Source: JAJEFO01 sp965209045 (GTDB lineage Bacteria; Pseudomonadota; Alphaproteobacteria; Rhodobacterales; Rhodobacteraceae). Taken from it: a stretch of 64,000 nt of DNA. The DNA is taken from NCBI GenBank assembly GCA_965209045.1, contig CBDBPW010000002.1:1-64000 (forward strand), written 5' to 3'. The position numbers and the translations under genes were made by a program. This document shows positions 57,913 to 64,000 of this stretch, piece by piece (position 1 is the stretch's first letter; the number at the start of each line of letters is the position of its first letter). Below the pieces are notes generated by a model. The model saw only the letters and a list, made by a program, of their open reading frames with translations. It did not search any database and had not been told where the DNA came from.

Positions 57913-59250
57913 TCAGATTTTCAGGTAGTCTTCCAGGCTGTCATCAAGCGCATCCTTCCACGGCGTGTGGTGCGGAGGCGCCATCGTGCCGGTCATCGGG
58001 CTGGAATAGCCGTGATCCCGGAACGTCATGATGTTCTTCTTCTTGTGCTTCTTCCACTCGTAGAACGCCTTTGAGGCCGCCCCGATGTCAAAGCTGGGAT
58101 AGTCGGTGTCGGCGATCAGCTCCTCGGTGTAGTCGGCCTGGTAGTCGATGCAGGCATAGTCGTCCTCTAGCGCTTCCTCTGCCTCCTGCCGCGCCTTGAC
58201 GTCGGCCTCGCGTGCCGCGAGGTCCGGAACCTCGATCCGGCCCATGATGATGTCGCGAACGTACCAGGCCTGGGCATCGAACATGTTGAAGGTGAACCAC
58301 TGGTCCTGCATTCCGAGGTAGAAGAGGTCCGGGTTCCGATTCCACACGACGCCCTTGTACAGGTCGTTTGACGCCAGGACGTTCGGCGTCTTCAGCCTCA
58401 GGTCGTCCGGGAGGAACGCAAAATGGTGCAGGTAGCCCGTGCACAGGACTATTGCATCAACCTCTTTCGAAGTGCCGTCCTTGAAATGCGCCGTACGCCC
58501 CTCGACCCCTTCGAGCGCCGGCACGACGGTCCAGTTGTCAGGCCATTCGTAAGGCATCGGAGCCGTCCGCCAGCACGACGTGATCGACTTCGCCCCGTAT
58601 TTCCAGCACTGGGAGCCGATGTCCTCGGCCGAATACGAGGTTCCGAGAATCAGGACATCCTGACCTGCGAACTCGCGGGCGTCGCGGAAGTCATGCGCGT
58701 GCAGGATGCGGCCGTTGAAGGTCTCGAAGCCGGGATACTCGGGCACGTTGGGCACCGAGAAGTGGCCGGTTGCGACAACTACGTGGTCAAACGCCTCGCG
58801 GACTTCGGAGTCCGCGGCTTCGTCGCGTGCGGTCACCTCGAAGCCCCCGCCATCAAGCGTGCGGACATCACGCACGATGGTGTTGAAGCGAATCTGGCCG
58901 CGAACGCCGGCCTTCTCCACCCTCCCCTTGATGTAGTCAAAGAGCACCGACCTGGGCGGGTAGCTGGCGATCGGCTTTCCGAAGTGCTCCTCGAACGTGT
59001 AGTCCGCAAATTCCAGGCCCTCCTTCGGGCCATTTGACCAAAGGTAGCGGTACATGGATCCATGGCACTGGTTGCCGTGCTCATCCACGCCAGTACGCCA
59101 CGTGTAGTTCCAAAGCCCTCCCCAATCGTCCTGCTTTTCGAAGCAAACGACTTCAGGGACATCGGCGCCCTGTTCGGCAGCCGACTGAAACGCCCGCAAT
59201 TGCGCCAGTCCCGATGGTCCGGCTCCTATCACGCACACGCGCTTTTTCAT
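57913..59250 (-). CDS. tmm: Trimethylamine monooxygenase
   Basis: Predicted 445-residue flavin-containing monooxygenase. FAD-binding GAGPSG at 9-14, the FMO fingerprint FNGRILHAHDFRDA near 172, and the NADPH loop GTSYSAED near 194 are all intact. Size, lack of a membrane tail and overall likeness fit bacterial Tmm, which oxidises trimethylamine to TMAO with NADPH and oxygen. GGAGG lies 7 bases before ATG 59250. The upstream in-frame extension has no homology and was dropped. It is followed by tmoXWV and tdm. Confidence 0.93.
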   Translation of the reverse strand: MKKRVCVIGAGPSGLAQLRAFQSAAEQGADVPEVVCFEKQDDWGGLWNYTWRTGVDEHGNQCHGSMYRYLWSNGPKEGLEFADYTFEEHFGKPIASYPPRSVLFDYIKGRVEKAGVRGQIRFNTIVRDVRTLDGGGFEVTARDEAADSEVREAFDHVVVATGHFSVPNVPEYPGFETFNGRILHAHDFRDAREFAGQDVLILGTSYSAEDIGSQCWKYGAKSITSCWRTAPMPYEWPDNWTVVPALEGVEGRTAHFKDGTSKEVDAIVLCTGYLHHFAFLPDDLRLKTPNVLASNDLYKGVVWNRNPDLFYLGMQDQWFTFNMFDAQAWYVRDIIMGRIEVPDLAAREADVKARQEAEEALEDDYACIDYQADYTEELIADTDYPSFDIGAASKAFYEWKKHKKKNIMTFRDHGYSSPMTGTMAPPHHTPWKDALDDSLEDYLKI

Positions 59251-59300
59251 GGCATGTCCTCCACAAGTTTCTCTATGCTGGTCGATGCCGGAAACGCATT

Positions 59301-59891
59301 TCAGGACATCTCCGGATCTGATGTCGACATGTTCCAATCGGGCTCGAAACCCAGAACCTCGATTCCGGGCGGAAGGGACGGGTTGAAGAGCACGTTGTGC
59401 GCAACCGTCGCCTCATGGAACGGATTGTGCGACGCCAGTTTCCAGACGCGGCAAGAGAGAGTGAACCTCTGCGCATAGGCATTGAAAATCAAAAGGACTT
59501 TCTGAGACTTCCGGATTCTGGCCGCCATGATCGACCCGGGCGGAAACGTCGCAGTCAGAACGTCCGAAAACCGTGCAGCGCTTTGGTAGTAGGCGGCAGA
59601 AAAGTACTCCAGCGCGGCCGCGCGTCGTTGTGCGGGATCATTGGTCCTGGCCGCCATATGCGTCATCTCGGGCGTCAGCGAGTGCGCCGGCGCCCTGTTC
59701 AGCACCGTGACAATGCGACCGAAGGCGTCGTCGTGTCCTGGCAGGTACAGGGTCGGGGTGACGGCGTCACCGGGTCTTCCCGCGCCGTCCCGCATTGCAA
59801 CTTGCCGCACGCGGCATTGCCACTTGAGAAACGCCGTCCTGAGCGGCGAGGACGAGCCGGATTCCCCAAGCGTGGCAACACGTGCAGTCAT
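59301..59891 (-). CDS. Unknown protein of methylated-amine cluster (orf196)
   Basis: Predicted 196-residue soluble protein, no recognised motif. The C-terminal half is more ordered-looking (VLLIFNAYAQRF, then VWKLASHNPF). Its ATG overlaps the nitrilase stop as ATGA, and it ends 50 bases before tmm, so it is inside the operon. Codon use is like its neighbours. A role in methylated-amine metabolism is inferred from position only. Confidence 0.7.
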   Translation of the reverse strand: MTARVATLGESGSSSPLRTAFLKWQCRVRQVAMRDGAGRPGDAVTPTLYLPGHDDAFGRIVTVLNRAPAHSLTPEMTHMAARTNDPAQRRAAALEYFSAAYYQSAARFSDVLTATFPPGSIMAARIRKSQKVLLIFNAYAQRFTLSCRVWKLASHNPFHEATVAHNVLFNPSLPPGIEVLGFEPDWNMSTSDPEMS

Positions 59892-60739
59892 GCCACCTTC
59901 CTCGCCGTCCTGTCGCGCCTGACGCGATAGTTCCTGTCATGGCCAAGGCTGGGAATCCGCGATGCGATTTCCTCGACGAGGCCAAGGTCCAGCTGCGCGT
60001 GCACCACGCCAGGCAGCACGCCTCCATCGCCCAGCACGTCCCCCCATGGGTTCACGACGAGCGAATGACCGTAAGTGGCGCCGCCACCGGAAACGGGTCC
60101 AACGGCACAGGCCGACACGATGAAGCAAGTGTTCTCGATGGCCCTCGCCTGATTCAGCACATGCCAATGCGCCTCTCCGGTCGTCTTTGTGAAGGCTGCC
60201 GGACAGGCAATGACTTCGGCACCCTCCTGGGAAAGGTCGCGGAAAAGCCTGGGGAAGCGGAGGTCATAGCAAATGGTGTGGCCTAGGGCAACCAGCGGCG
60301 TCTCGTATACCACGGCGGTGTCACCCGGCTGAACCGTGTCGCTTTCCCGGTAGACTGCACCGTCCGGAAGGCTGACGTCGAACATGTGGATCTTGTCGTA
60401 GCGCCCGAGAATCCCGCCATCCGGGCCAATCATGTAGCCGCGATTCAAGATCTTCTCGCCAGGCCCGTTCACGGCGAGCGAACCGATGTTCATCCAGACT
60501 CCCCGGCGTGCAGCCACTCCCCTCAGCGCTGCCAGCACTTCATGGCTTTCCTCCGGCGCCGATGGGGGACAAAGCCGCGGCCCGTCCGAAACGAGGCCGC
60601 CGCAGTACTCAGGCAGGAACAGCATTTCCGCTCCCGACTGCGCCGCCGCCTCTGCCATCGGCACCGCTTCGCCGATGGCAGCCTCCATGCTGGGCATGGG
60701 CCGCGTCTGAAGGCAGGCGATATGCAGCGGACCTCGCAT
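59888..60739 (-). CDS. Carbon-nitrogen hydrolase (nitrilase family)
   Basis: Predicted 283-residue amidase/nitrilase-fold enzyme, Nit1/Nit2-like. The catalytic Glu (LPEYC), Lys (RYDKIHMFD) and Cys (ICYDLRFP) triad is complete. Such enzymes cleave omega-amides such as alpha-ketoglutaramate or deaminated glutathione. Here it lies between mgsC-orf137 and orf196-tmm with 1-base spacing upstream. It may act on an omega-amide or on a damaged gamma-glutamyl metabolite made by the pathway. That role is inferred. Confidence 0.85.
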   Translation of the reverse strand: MRGPLHIACLQTRPMPSMEAAIGEAVPMAEAAAQSGAEMLFLPEYCGGLVSDGPRLCPPSAPEESHEVLAALRGVAARRGVWMNIGSLAVNGPGEKILNRGYMIGPDGGILGRYDKIHMFDVSLPDGAVYRESDTVQPGDTAVVYETPLVALGHTICYDLRFPRLFRDLSQEGAEVIACPAAFTKTTGEAHWHVLNQARAIENTCFIVSACAVGPVSGGGATYGHSLVVNPWGDVLGDGGVLPGVVHAQLDLGLVEEIASRIPSLGHDRNYRVRRDRTARKVA

Positions 60740-60740
60740 G

Positions 60741-61154
60741 TCAGAACTTCGTGTAGGCTTTCCGGAGCGCCACCAGAGGATGGCGGTCCGACATCTGGAA
60801 CTTCAGAAGAAGCTCACGCGCAATCATGTCACGGTCCTGCTGGTTGTCGGGCAGGTCAATGCTGTCCGGTATCCGAACCCAACCGTTCACGTTGCGGTCG
60901 AAGACGGCGGGCTTGCCTTCCTCGTAGCCCATGTGGACGTCCTCAAGCCAGTTCAGGTCGTCCCAGCCCATGAACTCCATGTAATTTCGGAGAAACGGCG
61001 TCAGGCGGTCGTGATCCGGAACGAGGTTCACGTCGTAGCGATAGCCGATATGCTGTCCAATCTCCTTCTCTCGTTCGGATTCGAGCCCGGCTGCATCCTT
61101 GATGAACTGGTCGACGTCCTTGATCTCGGACCCGCGATATTGTGTTCCGGCCAT
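60741..61154 (-). CDS. Unknown protein after mgsC (orf137)
   Basis: Predicted 137-residue acidic soluble protein without recognised domain; regions NYMEFMGWDDLNWLEDVHMG and DNQQDRDMIARELL are notable. It lies 15 bases after mgsC and one base before the nitrilase gene, with operon-like spacing. It may be a small accessory of the N-methylglutamate enzymes, by context only. Confidence 0.7.
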   Translation of the reverse strand: MAGTQYRGSEIKDVDQFIKDAAGLESEREKEIGQHIGYRYDVNLVPDHDRLTPFLRNYMEFMGWDDLNWLEDVHMGYEEGKPAVFDRNVNGWVRIPDSIDLPDNQQDRDMIARELLLKFQMSDRHPLVALRKAYTKF

Positions 61155-61169
61155 TGCGCCAGGTCCTCC

Positions 61170-62531
61170 CTACAGGTGGTGATAGTCGTCTATGCCGACC
61201 GTGTGGCTCGTGCCCGCGAGCGGCACGCCCGCCATGGCCGACGCTTCCATTGTCAGGGCGGCAAGGTCCTCCGGTTCCAGCGAGTGCAGGTGCGTCTTGC
61301 CGCAGGCACGTGCAAACAGCTGGGCCTCGATCGTAAGGGTGTGGAGGAAATTGTAGACCCGCTCCGCCGCCTCGTCAGGGTCGAGCCGTGACCGCAGGAC
61401 CGGATCCTGCGTTGCCACGCCTACCGGGCAACGGCCGGAATGGCAGTGGTAGCAGTAGCCGGGCTCGGCACCGATTTCCTCAGGGTAGTTGGCTTCCGGA
61501 ATGTCCTTGTTGCAGTTCAAGGCCATCATGACGGAATGGCCCAGCGCGATGCCGTCCGCGCCGAGCGCGACGGCCTTCGCGACATCCGCTCCGTTGCGGA
61601 TCCCCCCGGCGTAGACGAGGCTGATCTCGCCGCGCTTGCCAAGGTCGTCGATCGCCTTCCTTGCCTGGCGAATGGCGGCCATTCCCGGCACGCCGGTGTC
61701 TTCCGTTGCAAGATGCGGTCCCGCGCCGGTGCCGCCTTCCATCCCGTCTATGTAGATCGAGTCCGGGTCGCACTTGACCGCCATCCTGACGTCGTCGTAG
61801 ACCCTCGCCGCACCAAGCTTGAGCTGGATCGGGATCTGCCAGTCGGTCGCCTCCCGGATCTCCTGGATTTTCAGTGCCAGATCGTCCGGTCCGAGCCAGT
61901 CCGGATGACGCGCCGGCGATCGTTGGTCAATTCCGGCAGGCAAGGATCGCATTTCCGCCACCTGGTCAGTCACTTTCTGGCCCATCAGGTGCCCCCCGAG
62001 GCCAACCTTGCAGCCCTGGCCGATGAAGAACTCGCATCCGTCCGCCAGCACCAGGTGATGCGGATTGAATCCGTAGCGCGACTGGATGCACTGATAGAAC
62101 CACTTCGAGGAGTAGCGTCGCTCGTCAGGGATCATGCCCCCCTCGCCCGAGCAGGTCGCGGTGCCCGCCATCGTGGCGCCTCTCGCAAGCGCCGTCTTGG
62201 CCTCGTAGCTCAGGGCGCCGAAGCTCATGCCCGTCACGTACACGGGAATGTCCAGTTCGAGCGGCCGCTTGGCGCGCGGACCGATCACCGTTCTGGTCTC
62301 GCATTTCTCGCGATAGCCCTCGATCACGAAACGCGTCAGCGTTCCGGGCAGGAACGTCAGGTCGTCCCAGTGCGGGATCTTCTTGAAGAGCGAGAAACCC
62401 CGCATCCGGTAGCGGCCAAGCTCGGACTTGATGTGGATGTCGTCGATAACGTGCGGCGGAAAGATGAAGCTGTCGCCGATGCGATTGACGTCGCGGCCCA
62501 GCGGTTTCTTTATCCGTCCATCGTCAGGCAT
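61170..62531 (-). CDS. mgsC: N-methylglutamate synthase subunit C (GltB-like FMN domain)
   Basis: Predicted 453-residue protein matching the FMN-binding synthase domain of glutamate synthase (GlxD-like). The segment GMSFGALSYEAKTALARGA near 107 and IDGMEGGTGAGPHLA near 230 form the FMN site, and the Cys cluster YCYHCHSGRCPVG near 362-374 would hold an iron-sulfur centre. With MgsA and MgsB it exchanges methylamine for ammonia on glutamate to make N-methylglutamate. Gene order mgsA, mgsB, mgsC is conserved here. A GlxBCD role in another pathway is possible but the adjacent genes favour Mgs. Confidence 0.88.
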   Translation of the reverse strand: MPDDGRIKKPLGRDVNRIGDSFIFPPHVIDDIHIKSELGRYRMRGFSLFKKIPHWDDLTFLPGTLTRFVIEGYREKCETRTVIGPRAKRPLELDIPVYVTGMSFGALSYEAKTALARGATMAGTATCSGEGGMIPDERRYSSKWFYQCIQSRYGFNPHHLVLADGCEFFIGQGCKVGLGGHLMGQKVTDQVAEMRSLPAGIDQRSPARHPDWLGPDDLALKIQEIREATDWQIPIQLKLGAARVYDDVRMAVKCDPDSIYIDGMEGGTGAGPHLATEDTGVPGMAAIRQARKAIDDLGKRGEISLVYAGGIRNGADVAKAVALGADGIALGHSVMMALNCNKDIPEANYPEEIGAEPGYCYHCHSGRCPVGVATQDPVLRSRLDPDEAAERVYNFLHTLTIEAQLFARACGKTHLHSLEPEDLAALTMEASAMAGVPLAGTSHTVGIDDYHHL

Positions 62532-62576
62532 GTCCTCGTCCTTTCGGAATTGCTGCGGAGTGCACGCGCTCCTCCG

Positions 62577-63446
62577 CTACAGGATCAGTTTCTTCTCGTT
62601 TGGCTCTAGGTTGTCGTAGTTCCAGAGCTGCTTTCCGGCGACGATCTTGGTGAAGTGGTCCACGCCGTTTCCCGGCATGAGCCCGTACTGGGTCAGCTTT
62701 CGCGTCAGCCATTCCTTGTCGAGATCCGCAAGCTCGGCCGTGACCGCATCGACGCCGAGCGACCGGATTTCGCCTCCGACGTAGATCGTGCCGTCATACA
62801 TCGAGTCGCCGAGGTTCTTGCCCGCATTGCCGCAGACAACCATCCGCCCCCGTTGCATCATGAAGCCTGAAAGCGCGCCCGTATCGCCTCCGACGATGAT
62901 GGTGCCGCCCTTCATGTCGATTCCGGTCCGGGACCCGACCGATCCCTTGCACACCAGATCGCCGCCACGGATCGCCGCGCCAAAGGTCGAACCGGCGTTC
63001 TTTTCGACGACGACCGTCCCGGACATCATGTTTTCCGCGCAGGACCACCCTACGCGACCGTTGATCCGGACATTGGGACCGTCGATCAGGCCGACTCCGA
63101 AATATCCCGTCGATCCCTCGATGATCAGGTTCAGCCGAGACAGGATTCCGACCGCCAGCGAATGCTTGCCGCGCGGGTTCTGCAGCACGATCGTTCCATA
63201 GCCTTCGGCCATGAGGTCGCGAATTCGGGAATTGACTTCAGTGTTGGTCAGATCACCGGCATCGAATTCGGTGCGCTTGTTGAAATCGACGTCTGGCGCC
63301 CACGGATAGGCGAACCGCTCCTGCGCATCAGGATCGAACTCGATGTAGAGCGACTTGCCCGTGAGCTGTTCGGTCGCCATGCCCAGGGCGTTGACCCGCT
63401 CTTCCTGGGTCATGTCCCTGAGTTCGGCGTCGCTCATTCCAGACAT
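62577..63446 (-). CDS. mgsB: N-methylglutamate synthase subunit B (GXGXG domain)
   Basis: Predicted 289-residue protein formed largely of the GXGXG beta-helix seen in glutamate synthase alpha domain 3 (GlxC-like). Repeats such as GRVGWS, GSVGSRTG, VGGDTGALSG and VCGNAGKNLG span about 130-240. It bridges the amidotransferase and FMN subunits. AAGGAG is 9 bases before ATG 63446. It starts 76 bases after mgsA. Confidence 0.88.
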   Translation of the reverse strand: MSGMSDAELRDMTQEERVNALGMATEQLTGKSLYIEFDPDAQERFAYPWAPDVDFNKRTEFDAGDLTNTEVNSRIRDLMAEGYGTIVLQNPRGKHSLAVGILSRLNLIIEGSTGYFGVGLIDGPNVRINGRVGWSCAENMMSGTVVVEKNAGSTFGAAIRGGDLVCKGSVGSRTGIDMKGGTIIVGGDTGALSGFMMQRGRMVVCGNAGKNLGDSMYDGTIYVGGEIRSLGVDAVTAELADLDKEWLTRKLTQYGLMPGNGVDHFTKIVAGKQLWNYDNLEPNEKKLIL

Positions 63447-63522
63447 TTGCCGACTCCTTCCGCACCAACGATGTCTGCCATCACGAAACGGGACTCCGCC
63501 CAGCCCCGAACTCGGCGGGACT

Positions 63523-64000
63523 TCACGCCTGCCATACGCGAACCTCCTCGTCGTAGGGATCGTGGGTATCGATTTCCTCCGGGAAGATCGTGCGAATCGC
63601 CACCTCTTCCGAAGCCATGGCGATGAGATCGTCGGATTCGTAGAGCACGAGAGGCTTGGCGGCCATGGTGTCCTTGGCCATGCCGAGCTGGTCCCTGGTG
63701 CAGACCAGGTACGTGAACACGCCGTCGATCTCGTCTATGGAACGGCGCAGGCTTTCCTCCAGCTGCACGCCGTTGGCCAGATGATGGGCCGTGTAGACGG
63801 CGAGGAGTTCGCTGTCGCAGTCCGACATGAAGCGGTGCCCCTTCCGCTCCATTTCACGGCGCATGATCCAGTAGTTGGTGATCTGCCCGTTATGGACGAC
63901 GCTGACGTCGTTGTAGGGAAACGCCCAGTAGGGATGGGCCGACTTGATGTCGACGTCTGATTCGGTCGCCATTCGGGTATGGCCTATGCCGTGGGTTCCT
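63523..64000 (-). CDS. mgsA: N-methylglutamate synthase subunit A, class II glutamine amidotransferase (partial)
   Basis: The last 159 codons of an Ntn-type class II amidotransferase; the gene runs off the right edge. Visible are GTHGIGHTRMATES at the edge and HNGQITNYW, both typical of GlxB/PurF-like domains. The N-terminal catalytic Cys lies outside the window. In MgsABC this subunit would handle the amide or amine transfer from gamma-glutamylmethylamide. It is the first visible gene of the minus-strand run. Confidence 0.85.
   Translation of the reverse strand, partial: GTHGIGHTRMATESDVDIKSAHPYWAFPYNDVSVVHNGQITNYWIMRREMERKGHRFMSDCDSELLAVYTAHHLANGVQLEESLRRSIDEIDGVFTYLVCTRDQLGMAKDTMAAKPLVLYESDDLIAMASEEVAIRTIFPEEIDTHDPYDEEVRVWQA

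Noticed and set aside
61440..62609. 389-codon plus-strand frame
   Set aside because: Antisense to mgsC; no domain.

Overview
The window is a G+C-rich bacterial chromosome segment. Gene content points to an alphaproteobacterium, most likely a marine or host-associated member of the Rhodobacteraceae. The main reason is a full trimethylamine / TMAO / methylamine gene set (tmm, tmoXWV, tdm, GMAS, mgsABC) of the type known from the marine Roseobacter group, beside a TauABC-type importer and a leucine-degradation operon. This is inference from families; there is no rRNA or other phylogenetic marker here, and I saw no tRNA or CRISPR array.

Layout. (1) 1-4.1 kb: a dienelactone-hydrolase-family gene, an AbiEii-like nucleotidyltransferase with a small partner, a decayed second hydrolase copy, and an AbrB/Doc toxin-antitoxin pair. 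(2) 4.4-11.7 kb: a sugar-acid catabolic block of seven genes around a divergent promoter region (2-hydroxyacid dehydrogenase and FAH hydrolase on the minus strand; DenD-like dehydrogenase, UxaA-type dehydratase, SDR, aminotransferase and beta-hydroxyacid dehydrogenase on the plus strand). (3) 11.7-16.2 kb: a lower-quality accessory island with a 94-bp tandem duplication, a broken helical protein, a HEPN-type pair and a DUF2806 gene that each carry an in-frame stop, and an internally deleted IS630 transposase. (4) 16.4-22.2 kb: TauABC-type ABC importer and a divergent FAD amine oxidoreductase. (5) 22.5-34.4 kb: rmuC, then a compact minus-strand type I restriction operon (hsdM, a small ORF, hsdS, GIY-YIG protein, XRE/ImmA remnant, AAA ATPase, DUF4276 TOPRIM-like protein, frameshifted hsdR). 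(6) 35.1-42.7 kb: leucine/isovalerate (liu-type) operon under a TetR repressor with a clear operator, interrupted by a macrodomain gene. (7) 43.0-46.9 kb: Phd/PemK toxin-antitoxin pair and a 2OG-Fe(II) oxygenase gene split by an in-frame stop. (8) 47.1-64.0 kb: methylated-amine island. A minus-strand run mgsA-mgsB-mgsC-orf137-nitrilase-orf196-tmm-tmoX-tmoW-tmoV-tdm faces a plus-strand run amt-small membrane protein-GMAS-cytochrome P450.

How the parts work together. In the last region TMAO enters through TmoXWV, Tmm makes TMAO from trimethylamine, Tdm demethylates TMAO to dimethylamine plus formaldehyde, and GMAS with MgsABC turns methylamine into gamma-glutamylmethylamide and N-methylglutamate; Amt may import ammonium or leaked amines. 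The dimethylamine-to-methylamine step has no recognised gene in the window, and a P450 sits one base after the GMAS gene. The core metabolic operons look intact, whereas the accessory genes carry many disabling lesions (three in-frame stops, at least four frameshifts, one truncated transposase). This contrast suggests ongoing loss of mobile and defence genes.
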